From assembly GCA_034231615.1 (NCBI GenBank), contig CM067319.1, positions 4,647,501 to 4,711,500 on the forward strand: a DNA stretch of 64,000 bases. Direction: 5' to 3'. How positions within the stretch are numbered: position 1 is the stretch's first letter; every line of letters starts with the position of its first letter. Under the pieces are notes generated by a model. That model was not told the DNA's origin. It ran no database searches and saw only the letters and a list, made by a program, of their open reading frames with translations. Source of the DNA: Meghimatium bilineatum (taxonomy: Eukaryota > Mollusca > Gastropoda > Stylommatophora > Philomycidae). Below, one piece after another: positions 40,676-52,237 of this stretch. A program made the translations under genes and the position numbers.

Positions 40676-41330
40676 GATGATGATGATGAATATGATGATA
40701 TCTGTGGTGTGCCTGACTGTGACTAATGAATCCTGTGTGTACTTAGAATTGTCTACCACACTCTGAGTTTGTGTGGGAGAAATATGTGGGACATTGAGCA
40801 GCTCTTGCCTTTCTTCTAGCGCGTTTTTGTTGCACATCAATGTGTCTAAGGTTCTCTGCTGCTGCAGCACAACTCTTGATTCTGCCATGCGATGCTAGAC
40901 GAATCGCTAGACGAGTCTTGTGCAATATTCTCCCATGAATTTGTATCTTTTTTTGAAGTGAGTCAGTGGTGTCTTAAGAGTGTCTTCAAAAGACTTATTC
41001 TATCCTCCTGCTTTGCTAAAGCCAGTCTGGAGTTCTCCATATAACAACATCTGTGGTAGACGATGATTTTTTATGTGGACCAGCATGTCTGCGCCTTCAT
41101 CAACATTGTATGTATGTTTACAGACTTAGATTTCATCCGTGCCTAAATGTCTGGAATTTTATCCCATCAATGGATGTTGAGTATCTTACGGAGACAGTTT
41201 AGATGGAAGTGGTTGAGTCGTCTAGCGTGTCTGGCAGATACTGTCCATGTTTCACATGGATAAAGAATGATGCTATTACTGCTGTCTAGTAAACTATGTG
41301 TCTGGTCGTATCACAGGGATCAAATCTCGT
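40676..41330 (-). mobile_element. L5-like LINE ORF2 end with zinc-finger C-terminus
   Basis: Minus-strand blocks: CETWTVSARHARRLNHFHLN, CLRKILNIH, DKIPDI, HTMLMKAQTCW, YHRCCYMENSRLALAKQEDR, then HKTRLAIRLASHGRIKSCAA, NKNALEERQ (another frame) and HTNSECGRQF-stop-VHTGFISHSQAH. It has the same order as the 16.6-kb copy, including a finger-like C-terminus and an (ATG)n tail, but sequence differs enough to be another subfamily. Frames are broken at several points. Confidence 0.75.
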
Positions 41331-41779
41331 TTATCGACTTCTCATTTGCCATTCCACTTTCCTAGCGATCCCAGTCTGTCTAGATGTTCATTCATTTATC
41401 TACCAGTTCCTTCTAGAATATTCCAGATTAGTGTGTGCTGTTATTTCCTTAATTCTTTACATATTTTCAGTGTTACTTCTTTTTTTTCCAGGACTCTATC
41501 ATTGTATTTATTCTTTCTCCTCACTCTTTCTCTCTCTCTTTCTCTCCTATCTTAGTCTATCTCTTTCCCTCTGTATCTCCTACCTCTCTCTTTCTCTCTC
41601 GTTCCCTCTCCGTATATATATTTCACGCTATCTCCTCCGTATTTCTCTTTCTCTCTCTCCCTCACTCTCTCTGATCATCATATTTGCCACCAAAATTAGA
41701 GAATTACACATTAATACGAGCAAAAGACCATTCTTATTTAGGTACAATCCCTCCTACTTAAAATTTATCTTCGCCCCTA

Positions 41780-41812
<33 letters not shown>

Positions 41813-41865
41813 CTCTATCTCTCTGTATCAATGCAAGCTAACATATTTCGCACACATAAAATTAT
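41331..41865. repeat. (CT)-rich low-complexity stretch
   Basis: Degenerate CT and TCTC runs at 41505-41680 and 41780-41828 keep a 181-codon frame open; it is serine/leucine-only and not a gene. Confidence 0.85.
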
Positions 41866-42085
41866 ACAACGGCTTAGAAAAATTAATCATGGTGGGAATA
41901 GTTCCAAGCAAGAGTACAAGAGGCAGACCAAGACTGCGAGACTACGATGAACACATAGTACCGAAGACCTTCAGAACACGACACTGGAAGACTGGTCGAG
42001 GCTGGACAACTTGAACAGAACTTAGAGGCTTACAGAATGTCGGTGAGGACAACATTCTGTAAAGTACACGTAAAAATATATATAT
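41866..42085 (+). mobile_element. L4 LINE tail
   Basis: The plus strand reads KLIMVGIVPSKSTRGRPRLR, then in another frame LQNTTLEDWSRLDNLNRT, and ends ...GTCGGTGAGGACAACATTCT, equivalent to the Y-R-M-x-V-x-T-T-F-C end. The tail is (AT)n. Confidence 0.65.
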
Positions 42086-42550
42086 ATACATGTGACACAA
42101 CAGTTTCGTATAGATATATTTACGTGAGTGGGTGTCTCCGCAACAAATTGCAGGCTATCGGACGTAACATCCGCGTGGGTGTGTCACGTCATTGACATTC
42201 GTAACAAACAAACAAGGGAAATAATCGACTAATTGATAGGTCTGACATTTCAAATCTCACGTGAAGGACTCAGTGTTTATGTCATAACTGGAGGCAAGAT
42301 ATTACGATTTCAATTTTATTTTTAAGATTAAAGTCGACTTAACTGCACCAGGTACGCGCTGGAAATGTCCCAATCGCCCGAGGGTCCATTTTAAAGAAAA
42401 TTATCCTGCAGTATAAAAATGTCAATGAAATATCTTCACTTAGCGGCGTAGTGTTTGCTGGTAGCTAATACTTAGGGATTGGTGCAAATATCACAACAGG
42501 AACACAAGTTAAAAACTTTGAAAGAAATTATCCGGAAAAAATAACAGGAA
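42086..42550. other. Nothing recognised
   Basis: No repeat family or coding block was seen. Confidence 0.35.
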
Positions 42551-42554
42551 ATAT

Positions 42555-42755
42555 GGTAGTTACATTACAGATGACATATAATGTGTAAGAGATATTTGAT
42601 CAATGTAAGAGATACGTTACAGATGACATGTAATGTGTACGAGATATTTGATCAATGTAAGAGATACGTTACAAATGACATGTAATGTGTAAGAGATATT
42701 TGATCAGTGTAAGAGATACGTTACAGATGACATGTAATGTGTAAGTGATATACTC
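42555..42755. repeat. 52-bp repeat, about 3.7 units
   Basis: The unit is ACGTTACAGATGACATGTAA plus TGTGTAAGAGATATTTGATCAATGTAAGAGAT, given in two parts. Confidence 0.9.
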
Positions 42756-42796
42756 ACGAAGGAGACCAATATAGAATCAAATTTTGTACATGTCTG

Positions 42797-43018
42797 CAAT
42801 CTTCTTCTTCTTCTTCTGCGTTCGTTCTTAAACTCCTGCAGATTAGCAGGATGTAGCCCGCAGAATGGAATGTGTTGTATCATAGTTTGCAGATTTGATG
42901 AGACATTTGCACCTTTTGGCCTGATACATCCAACTTCAGCATGACGAATGTGTTACTTGACTTCTATGAGATAGCAATAGTCAACTCCACACCCCGAAAC
43001 ATCCTTAATCGCCTTTTA
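42797..43018 (-). mobile_element. S1 SINE-like repeat, directly next to L3
   Basis: It starts (CTT)n TGCGTTCGTTCTTAAACTCC, then ATTAGCAGGATGTAGCCCGC, TTTGGCCTGATACATCC and ATCGCCTTTTACGACTTGCC. The other end touches the L3 tail at 43021 with at most a few bases between. Confidence 0.75.
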
Positions 43019-43020
43019 CG

Positions 43021-43640
43021 ACTTGCCTGAAAGTAATCATCATCATCAGGTGAATGCCGGCCGGCGTAGGTGGTCATGGCTCTCCACAGCTCTCTGTCCA
43101 CAGTATTATGTATCAAAGTCGTTGTTCTTTCCTTGCCGTGCCAGGTTGTCAAACTGTCTAATATTTTCCCACGTTGTCGCCCTCTGTCTCTGTTGCCTTC
43201 AATTTTGCCTGTTGTGACTATGTTCTCTAAACCTGCCTGTCTGATGAAGTGGCCAAAAAAAGAAGATTGCCTTTTTCTTATATTGTTGATTAAGGTCCGT
43301 TTCGCATTTGACTCTTACAACACCTCTACATTAGTTTTTCTGGCAGTCCATGGTATTCTCAGCATTATTCTGTAGAACCACATCTCTGTTACCTCTAATT
43401 TTCCGCTTTCCAGTTTGTTTATTGTCCAAGACTCGCATCCATATGTTAGTATAGGGGTTATATAGCACTGCAGAACTCTCATTCTTACCTCTAATGACAA
43501 GGTCATATTACATAATATTTAAAAAAAATTCTGAATGTTGTTTTTGCCTGTCCTATTCTGCATCTTATTTCTGTTGAACTTATTTCATCTGCTGTAATCA
43601 TTGTACCTAAATATTTGAATTGGTGAACCTGTGAAAAGTA
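43021..43640 (-). mobile_element. L3 LINE ORF2 C-terminal part
   Basis: Minus-strand blocks: FKYLGTMITADEISSTEIRC, MTLSLEVRMRVLQCYITPIL, TYGCESWTINKLESGKLEVT, EMWFYRIMLRIPWTARKTNV, EVL, then shifted frames to DRELWRAMTTYAGRHSPDDD with a (GAT)n tail. These are the standard post-RT blocks of RTE-like LINEs. The copy is 5'-truncated at about 43640. Confidence 0.8.
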
Positions 43641-43717
43641 ATAGTAGCACTATTATTTGATCCAATTTCCGGACACCGGGAACACACATGTAAATCTATA
43701 ATCTGTTTTTGTCTTGG

Positions 43718-43918
43718 GTATTTCATGGCGTAGTGGTTAACCCGTTTGCCATGTGTTGAAGAGGTTGTGAGTTCGAAGATAAGTCGCGACGGTTTGCTTA
43801 CCATGAAGATGTGGTTTGAGATTTATGGCGATTATGACTTGAATCAACTAAGTTACGATTTATGAGTTATATTTCCTGCAGGCGGCGTGCCGCTTCGTTG
43901 AAAGGGATGGAGTACATA
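43718..43918 (+). mobile_element. S3 tRNA-derived SINE
   Basis: A box ATGGCGTAGTGGTTAACCC (43723), B-box-like GTGAGTTCGAAGA, then a body ending GCGGCGTGCCGCTTCGTTGA, GGGATGGAGTACATATT. Same family as 4437-4625. Confidence 0.7.
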
Positions 43919-44079
43919 TTACAAACTGGAGTACAATGAAGTCAATTCTCTTTTCAACCGTTTCAAACTGTATATTTGTTACATTGTCTTCTGTAATTTA
44001 GGCCTATGTCGTAAGAGTGGGCTAAGGAGGTTCCACGTGAAATTGTCTACCTAACTTGTAATCTCTCTTGTGAATAACT

Positions 44080-44400
44080 GTACTCATGACCCCCAGCCTG
44101 GACATTGTGATTAATTTTACAGAAGACGACTGTACCACAACGTGGACATTGTGATTAACTGTACACTTCACCCCCAGCCTGGACGTTGTGATTAACTGTA
44201 CTCATGACCCCAGCCTGGACGTTGTGATTAACTGTACTCATGACCCCCAGCCTGGACATTGTGATTAATTTTACAGAAGACGACTGTACCACAACGTGGA
44301 TGTTGTGATTAACAATACAGTAAGCCGTACCGATGCCTGGACGTTGTGGTTAATTCTACACAAGACCCCAGCCTGGACGTTTTGACTAACTCTACACATA
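44080..44400. repeat. 34-60-bp repeat, about 8 units
   Basis: The core CCCAGCCTGGACGTTGTGAT plus TAACTGTACTCATGAC is repeated; a longer variant with TTTTACAGAAGACGACTGTA occurs twice, so two unit types are interleaved. Confidence 0.88.
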
Positions 44401-44940
44401 GAAAAAAAATAGTATTAACAACATACAAGCAATAACTGCTTTCGCAAAACTATACCTATATTCTTTAGTTGCAAGAGAGAGAACATTTCAAACGACACGA
44501 CAAACACGCACGTCAATATTTCCCCACTCTTAATAAACCACCAACACACGATAATATATTAGTCACCACTCTGAACTACCCACTCCTCATCACTCCACGC
44601 TGTTACATCTTCTCACGTATTAAACGTACACCATCTCGACATCCTTGTACACGGACGCAATCAGAGTGAATCTTCCACTACACGGCATAGATATTAGTTC
44701 TAGATTTTTTAGTTTCAGATTCCCTTGTTGGATCAATATTCGTTCTTTATGTTTGTGCCAAATTTATAAGGACAAGTTAATACACCGTATTCTACTCCAT
44801 GGGATGGGGGGGGGGGTGGTTGGGATGTACAGTGACAAGTGAAGACAGCCTTTATTTCTCATTGCCAATGTTATATCTGGGTTAGGGTGTGATCAATCTC
44901 ACACTTTTTGCTTTCTAAGATGATCTTGTATTCATTTCAT
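44401..44940. other. Nothing recognised
   Basis: A G run at 44806-44816 is present; the short frames have no conserved blocks. Confidence 0.35.
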
Positions 44941-44941
44941 G

Positions 44942-45068
44942 AATCTTGGTCTGTCGAGTCTATTTCTTGGTCTGTCGAGTCTATTTCTTGGTCTTCCGAG
45001 TCTATTTCTTGGTCTTCCGAGTCTATTTCTTGGTCTGTCGAGTCTATTTCTTGGTATGCCGAGTCTAT
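44942..45068. repeat. 21-bp minisatellite, 6 units
   Basis: The unit is GGTCTGTCGAGTCTATTTCT plus T. Frames in all three plus registers are artefacts. Confidence 0.95.
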
Positions 45069-45356
45069 CCATATTTCTACAGCGCCGAATACGGTGCATA
45101 TGTCAGAAACCAGAGCTCTCCAGTTCGAGTGTTATGATACTACTGCGTGTAATTTTTGTATGTTGTTGAGACCCATAGTTGCACCGTCCTTGATGGTTGT
45201 TCTGCCATGAGTCTCTCATTGTCTTTCCTCTTTTTATTGTGCAATAATGTACCAATTTTAATGCTTGTAGTGGCGGTCTGTCTTCATTCATTTTAAATCA
45301 TTTCAATTCTAAAGTCATCGTTTTATTCCTATTGTTGTAGAAACATATTGCTGTTT

Positions 45357-45830
45357 GATGTCTTATCTTACTTGCTTGTTTGGTGTCTTCTCTTACTTGC
45401 TTGTTTGGTGTCTTCTCTTACTTGCTTGTTTGGTGTCTTCTCTTACTTGCTTGTTTGGTGTCTTCTCTTACTTGCTTGTTTGGTGTCTTCGCTTACGTGC
45501 TTGTTTGGTGTCTTCTCTTACTTGCTTGTTTGGTGTCTTCTCTTACTTGCTTGTTTGGTGTCTTCTCTTACTTGCTTGTTTGGTGTCTTCTCTTACTTGC
45601 TTGTTTGGTGTCTTCTCTTACTTGCTTGTTTGGTGTCTTCTCTTACTTGCTTGTTTGGTGTCTTCTCTTACTTGCTTGTTTGTTTAAATCTCTTACTTGC
45701 TTGTTTGGTGTCTTCTCTTACTTGCTTGTTTGGTGTCTTCTCTTACTTGCTTGTTTGGTGTCTTCTCTTACTTGCTTGTTTGGTGTCTTCTCTTACTTGC
45801 TTGTTTGGTGTCTTCTTTTACTTGATTATT
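45357..45830. repeat. 25-bp minisatellite, 19 units
   Basis: The unit is TTGCTTGTTTGGTGTCTTCT plus CTTAC. With a 25-bp period and no stop in any register, three 110-171-codon frames overlap it; none is a gene. Confidence 0.97.
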
Positions 45831-45889
45831 TTTACTTGAATTCTTCCCAAGTAAAGCTTAAAAGCTGTCTGACTAGATACATCATAATC

Positions 45890-46425
45890 AGGTGACATGG
45901 AGGCTGGCGGAGGTGATCACGGCTCTCCACAGCTCTCTCTCTCTCTCTCTCTCTCGTGCATTATGTATCAGAATAGTTGTATCCTTGTCGTGCCAGATTG
46001 TTAAAGTGCCCAATTTTTTCCTACGTTGCACCATCTGTCTCTGCTGTCCTCAATCTTGCCTGTTCTTCAGACCTTTTTGTCTGATAACGTGGTCAAAAAA
46101 AATGAAGATTGTATTTTTCTTATATTATTGATGAAGGTCCGTTTCACATTTGACTCTTTTAACACCTCTACATTAGTTTTTCTGGCAGTCCATGGTATTC
46201 TCAGTATTCTTCTGTATAACCACATCTTTATTGCCTCTAGTTTCCAAATTTCGTGTTTGTTTATTGTCCAAGACTCGCATCCATATGTTAGAATAGGAGT
46301 TATATAGCACTGCAGAACTCTTTTCCTCGCCTCTAAGGACAAGATCATATTACACAATACATTTTTCATGTCTCTGAATGCTGTTTCTGATACTTTATGT
46401 CGAGACAAATGTTGGTGTGTTTGTT
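45890..46425 (-). mobile_element. L3 LINE ORF2 C-terminal part
   Basis: A 113-codon minus frame (46067-46408) reads VSETAFRDMKNVLCNMILSL, VLQCYITPILTYGCESWTIN, KMWLYRRILRIPWTARKTNV, EVLKESNVKRTFINNIRKIQ; it then shifts and ends RELWRAVIT at about 45910-45935 with a degraded (GAT)n tail. A (CT)n run (45935-45957) has expanded inside the coding end. Closest to the 43.0-kb copy, same orientation. Confidence 0.85.
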
Positions 46426-46692
46426 TGTTTTATTGTGGTTCCCCAGGAATCACTAACACAATAACTCTTGAAACATTTTGTACAATGTGAAGGTTCCTGC
46501 AATAGTTGACTCGATAAATTAAAATATGTTAGTCTCACTTAGTTACTTGTGAAAAATGTTTACCTCGATGGTTGTGCTTGCTGAGTCCATTACTGTTGAT
46601 GGTCTAAACGTTGTGATATAACTCACAATCGCGGTTGAAAACAGCGTACCTCATCACAAGGTGTAACAAAAAAATGTAATTCGTGTTCTGTT

Positions 46693-46855
46693 GTTTAGCG
46701 TTTATTCTCAAACTCCCGCTGAATCGCTCTTGCAGCAGGACAGTAACACTACCAGACTTCCCAGCAGGATTTAGTGCAGAGAATGGAATATAAGTTATGT
46801 CGCCGTTGTATTCGCACCAATGACCCGACACATCTAACCTCGGAAGTACTTAGTG
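46693..46855 (-). mobile_element. S1 SINE-like repeat, insert subfamily
   Basis: TTTATTCTCAAACTCCCGC, CTTGCAGCAGGACAGTAAC, CTTCCCAGCAGGATTTAGTG and AATGACCCGACACATCTAAC follow the S1 order. Confidence 0.7.
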
Positions 46856-47595
46856 TCTAATGTAGCAAAGTTCAGGTGCACCTAGATACCAAACTGCCCA
46901 AATCGTGTTCAAGATGAAGTGAATATAGAACAGACAAACAACAGCAGAAATTGTAGACAATCTAACTCTGCATGTAATCTACACTAGCACAAACAAATGC
47001 TGGAACTGTCCGCTAAAAAATTCCTAGAAAAATAAAATGGCATCGTTAAATATAGGACAACAGAAATTGTGAAAGTGTAATTAACATGTTTCTAATGTAA
47101 TATTTCTGTGAAGATGAGATAATCAGAGTGTAGGACAGATCAGGTGTGTTAATGAAATACGAGACTGCTGGTGTAAGCATTAATTTGGAAATAGATCATG
47201 GGACACAGAGATGTACAGATGCAGACGGGTATCCAATTAAGATGTAATATTGATTTCGTGAAAATATAGATTTTTTTTAACGTGTTGTTGAGATTGTGAC
47301 ATTATTCTGTGCTATTATTTGGAATTAGTATGTTTGTTAATTGTTGTTAATATACGGTGTAAATGTTAGATATAACAAAGTTGGAAATGTTAATGCTGCT
47401 AGCGCCACCTAGCGTGAAAATGTGATCTGTAAAGAGTTTAAGAAACAATACATGTAATGTAATGTAATAATAGAGATTAGTCTGTGTTGTCAGCGTGACA
47501 CTCATAAGGGGTTCTCAAGATATTACGTCAACAATTTGCGAAGCGACAGGGATCTGAGAAAAGTTGACGTCAACAACACGTTTTTAAATTTCTCG
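46856..47595. other. Nothing recognised
   Basis: AT-rich stretch of about 740 bases; a short GCTAGCGCCACCTAGCG imperfect palindrome lies at 47398. No gene was seen. Confidence 0.4.
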
Positions 47596-47597
47596 AT

Positions 47598-48245
47598 CTA
47601 TGTGACATGTCCTTTACAGAACGTTGTGTTCACTGTCATTCTGTAAGTCTCTCGGTTCTGTGCAAGCTGCCCAGCCTCTTCCTGGGTCATGTTCTGAAGG
47701 TCTTTGATGTCATGTGTCCATCGTAGTCTTGGTCTGTCTCTTGTTCTCTTTCCTGGAACTTGTCCCTTCACGATTAATCTGTTTAAACCATTTAGTTTCT
47801 ATATATGTTCGAAATATGTAAATTTGAGTAATTTTATTTTTTCAATTTATTTTTTTTTAGAATTTTCAGGAGCCAGTTTTCGTCTGTGTTCAGATTTTTG
47901 CGAACATCTGTATTTCTTTATCTTTGTCCATGATATTCTTACGACCTCTCTATAAGATTTCATTTCGAATGTCGATAATCTCTTTTCCATTGGAATGTCA
48001 TTGCCAAGGCCTCAAAACCATATGTTGCCACTGGAAAGATGTAGTTTCCTAAGAGTTATAACTTTGTTTTTTCTATTTGCCCTTGCCATAGATTTGTCAT
48101 CTGTGATGTTTTATGTAGTGTGTCATTGCTATTCTCATTATTATCTCTGCAGAGCAATCTCCTGTGATGTTGATCGTTGACCCAAGATATTCAAATTGCT
48201 GACATTTTTCTAGTTGTTCTTTGTCAATGTTTATATATAATAATT
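47598..48245 (-). mobile_element. L4 LINE ORF2 C-terminal part, longest copy
   Basis: Minus strand: EQLEKCQQFEYLGSTINITG, DCSAEIIMRIAMTH, a VATYGFEALAM block, and RWTHDIKDLQNMTQEEAGQL, AQNRETYRMTVNTTFCKGHV then a stop region at about 47600. It defines the L4 C-terminus used to recognise the other four copies. Frames are broken. Confidence 0.75.
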
Positions 48246-48517
48246 ACATTGTTTGAGTGTGAAATTTTTTCAAATATTATGAGACAGAACATGTATTCTG
48301 TGTGTAACAAGTGTGTAAAGAGGGACTGGTTATAGTTTATTTACATTATAAATCTGTCAGGAGTAGGTTCTCTGAATCCTTGACAGATTCTAACAAGTAC
48401 ATATGGGGTCCAAATTTGCTTGAAAATGTTGATCAAAATACCATATTCAACAGTCAAGAAAACTAATGTAGAAGTCCTCAGATGTGATGGAATGAAAAGA
48501 AAAGTTGTATCAATTTT

Positions 48518-49518
48518 TAGAAGCAGTCAAGACGCTTGTCCCACTTGATGAGATTGTATTAGAAGCAGTCAAGACGTTTGTCCCACTTAATGAGATTGTA
48601 TTAGAAGCAGTCAAGACGTGTGTCCCACGTGATGAGATTGTATTAGAAGCAGTCAAGACGTGTGACCCACTTGATGAGATTGTATTAGAAGCAGTCAAGA
48701 CGTTTGTCCCACTTGATGAGATTGTATTAGAAGCAGTCAAGACGTTTGTCCCACTTGATGAGATTGTATTAGAAGCAGTCAAGACGTGTGTCCCACTTGA
48801 TGAGATTGTATTAGAAGCAGTCAAGACGTGTGTCCCACTTGATGAGATTGTATTAGAAGCAGTCAAGACGTTTGTCCCACTTGATGAGATTGTATTAGAA
48901 GCAGTCAAGACGTTTGTATCACTTTATGCGATTGTATTAGAAGCAGTCAAGACGTGTGTCCCACTTGATGAGATTGTATTAGAAGCAGTCAAGACGTTTG
49001 TCCCACTTGATGAGATTGTATTAGAAGCAGTCAAGACGTGTGTCCCACTTGATGAGATTGTATTAGAAGCAGTCAAGACGTGTCCCACTTGATGAGATTG
49101 TATTAGAAGCAGTCAAGACGTTTGTCCCACTTGATGAGATTGTATTAGAAGCAGTCAAGACGTTTGTCCCACTTGATGAGATTGTATTAGAAGCAGTCAA
49201 GACGTTTGTCCCACTTGATGAGATTGTATTAGAAGCAGTCACGACGTGTGTCCCACTTGATGAGAATGTATTAGAAGCAGTCAAGACGTGTGTCCCACAT
49301 GATGAGATTGTATTAGAAGCAGTCAAGACGTTTGTCCCACTTGATGAGATTGTATTAGAAGCAGTCAAGACGTTTGTCCCACTTGATGAGATTGTATTAG
49401 AAGCAGTCAAGACGTTTGTCCCACTTGATGAGATTGTATTAGAAGCAGTCAAGACGTTTGTCCCACTTGATGAGATTGTATTAGAAGCAGTCAAGACGTT
49501 TGTCCCACTTGATGAGAA
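48518..49518. repeat. 42-bp minisatellite, about 24 units
   Basis: The unit is GAAGCAGTCAAGACGTTTGT plus CCCACTTGATGAGATTGTATTA. The period equals 14 codons, so frames of 195 (plus), 132 and 179 codons (minus) stay open; the translation is a monotonous EAVKTFVPLDEIVL repeat. G/T and other variants recur in blocks. Confidence 0.95.
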
Positions 49519-49784
49519 GAATAAAACGTGAACCTTTAGTGACCACCGGAAGATGAAAAGGAGACGGGACAGAGGAAAACAAAGTGGCACAAGAGAATTC
49601 ACCAGCTGAACTTATGAACTATACAAGGTATTGATAAACATACTCGTCTACACCACTCTATGCGGTGTTTTATTGGTTGACTCACAACATCCGGCTTCAG
49701 TTCAGAACCTTAGGATAATTTTTGATGTTATAAGGAATCGGTAGTCAACCCTATGTTAATCTCCTTAGTCCCCTTCTTTTCCTT

Positions 49785-50000
49785 ACGTGACATGTTACAG
49801 TGACATACGTGACATGTTACAGTGATATACGTGACATGTTACAATGACATTCGTGACATGTTACAGTGACATACGTGACATGTTACAGTGACATTCGTGA
49901 CATGTTACAGTGACATACGTGACATGTGACATTGACATAAATGACATATTACAATGACATACGTGACATGTTACAGTTACATACGTGACATATTTCAGAG
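49785..50000. repeat. 22-bp minisatellite, about 9 units
   Basis: The unit is ACATACGTGACATGTTACAG plus TG. Confidence 0.93.
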
Positions 50001-50755
50001 TAACTATCCTTTACTACTATCCATTTTTCCGTCCATACAATTTTTGGACCGTCCACAAAAGAACAAGAATTTCTTTCTTTCAAAGAAATGATGTGAAAAA
50101 GAAATATTTATATTAAAAGTTCCGGTTTCTTCGTTCGTTTTTTTTCTTTTACAATTTTTTATAATGAGTGAGATTCATTATTAATTATTTTATTAGTAAT
50201 AGCTACAGCGCTTCATTACCTGTAGTGTTATCACTTCTTTTTGTTGTAATGTGACACTCACCTCTTTGTCGGATATCGTCTGTTACATTCGTTACAATTA
50301 CATAATTTTAAAACGTGACTAAGAAACTAAGTTTTCTTTTAGTACAGAAATATAGTAGCAGAATATATAGAGATTGAGCAATGAAAAGGCAAACCTTAAA
50401 ACAGATAAAACGTCGAAACGTCAACCTTAACCAGTGTTGTTGTCTACATATAATTGCATATACTGAAACACTACCCAACAGACGTTATTAAGAAACGTCG
50501 ACTTTGTCTGACTTCTAGACGCTATAGATCTATTATAAAGCATCGACTAACTTAAATTAATTGTAACTCTCCATGAGTCTGTCGTTTCTATATTCTGGTA
50601 GGAAGAAAAGAAATAGATCTTTTTTTGTGGAGAAATAGCATTGGACTTGAATGATACAAAACTGTACTCATGAGTCCAATAATCGTTTACAGAACTAGAC
50701 ACTAATAGATTAATCAGTCTGAAAAGTCTAGTTCATGTGTTCTCAATCGCGTCTT
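50001..50755. other. Nothing recognised except a GAAACGTC module
   Basis: GATAAAACGTCGAAACGTCA at 50405 resembles modules at 685, 60075 and 61375. The rest is AT-rich. Confidence 0.4.
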
Positions 50756-50759
50756 CACG

Positions 50760-51335
50760 AGCACTTTACTGTTCACGTAGGGATATGTTGTGCTCCCGAG
50801 TCATGCACTTTGTTGTTCACGTAAGGACATGTGGTGCTCCCGAGCCATGCACGTGCAGGTAAGTACATGTGTTGCTTCCGAGCCATGCACTTTACTGTTC
50901 ACGTAAGGAGATGTGGTGCTCCCGAGCCATGCACTTTACTGTTCACGTAAGGAGATGTGGTGCTCCCACGCCATGCACTTTATTTTTCACGCTAGGACAT
51001 GTGGTGCTCCCACGCCATGCACTTTATTTTTCACGCTAGGACATGTGGTGCTCCCACGCCATGCACTTTATTTTTCACGCTAGGACATGTGGTGCTCCCA
51101 CGCCATGCACTTTATTTTTCACGCTAGGACATGTGGTGCTCCCACGCCATGCACTTTATTTTTCACGCTAGGACATGTGGTGCTCCCACGCCATGCACTT
51201 TATTTGTCACGCTAGGACATGTGGTGCTCCCACGCCATGCACTGTATTTTTCACGCTAGGACATGTGGTGCTCCCACGCCATGCACTTTATTTTTCACGC
51301 TAGGACATGTGGTGCTCCCACGCCATGCAGGTTAA
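50760..51335. repeat. 44-bp minisatellite, about 12 units
   Basis: The unit is CACGCTAGGACATGTGGTGC plus TCCCACGCCATGCACTTTATTTTT. The left four units are diverged (CACGTAAGGA, GAGCCATG); the right eight are nearly identical. Confidence 0.95.
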
Positions 51336-51414
51336 AAAGTGCTCGTGAGCAATAACGATTATGTGTCGCTTTACATTTCATTTTTTGTTGTTATTCAAAC
51401 ATAGGCATACTGTA

Positions 51415-51525
51415 CTGGTATCCACAAACAGAAACATACCGTACTATTATCCACAAACAGAAACATACAACACTACCATCCACAAACAGAAACATACAGT
51501 ACTACCACCCACAAATACAAACAGT
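51415..51525. repeat. 29-30-bp repeat, 4 units
   Basis: The unit contains CCACAAACAGAAACATAC and TACTA. Confidence 0.88.
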
Positions 51526-51659
51526 GCAATGATGATGTTGAAATCATCCCCTTAGCTGTGAGCAGGCAGCTCTAGACAGCTCATAGCCTTCTTGGACAAA
51601 AACACGTTCTTCTCAGGTGTGTAACTGAGGCGATACCCGGACCCATATATCGATGTCAA

Positions 51660-51922
51660 GGAATGGATGTGTAAGAGAGGTTTATCGATGTGTAAGAGAG
51701 GTTTAAAGGTGTGTAAGAGAGGTTTATGGATGTGTAAGAGAAGTTTATGGATGTGTAAGAGAGGTTTAAAGGTGTGTAAGAGAAGTTTATGGATGTGTAA
51801 GAGAAGTTTATGGATGTGTAAGAGAGGTTTAAAGGTGTGTAAGAGAGGTTTATGGATGTGTAAGAGAGGTTTATGGATGTGTAAGAGAGGTTTATGGATG
51901 TGTAAGAGAGGATTAGGGATGC
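51660..51922. repeat. 21-bp minisatellite, about 13 units
   Basis: The unit is GATGTGTAAGAGAGGTTTAT plus G, with AAGGTG and AGAAG variants. The 87-codon frame is an artefact. Confidence 0.95.
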
Positions 51923-52237
51923 ATGTTTAATCCCAGAAGGTAAGCACTCCAGTGCGCAGTATTTGAGGAGGACTATGTCCTGCCAGTGAAACTACGCACA
52001 CATCTGGACCAACCATGTCATTATTCTTCTGTCAGATTTGTTGACGTATACTTGTAATGGAACGTCTAGCCGTCCCAGTGACAGTCTGCCGAAATGGGGA
52101 AAGATGGAATGTCCGCTAGCCAGCATCCCTATATCATTAATGAAGATGAATACTGTTTTAGGATGACTATGCCCTGCCACAGGCTGTAGCCAATACCTGT
52201 CATTGTAACATGATTCGTCTAGTGTAACCTCGGTGAT

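Noticed and set aside
41296..41841. 181-codon Ser/Leu-rich protein
   Set aside because: CT-rich low-complexity sequence; no conserved residues.
45348..45895. Leucine-rich membrane protein (three overlapping frames)
   Set aside because: All three plus frames of a 25-bp array are open, which a real gene would not show.
48505..49602. 195- and 179-codon proteins on opposite strands
   Set aside because: Both exist only because the 42-bp unit has no stop in those registers; no start context, no composition beyond the repeat.
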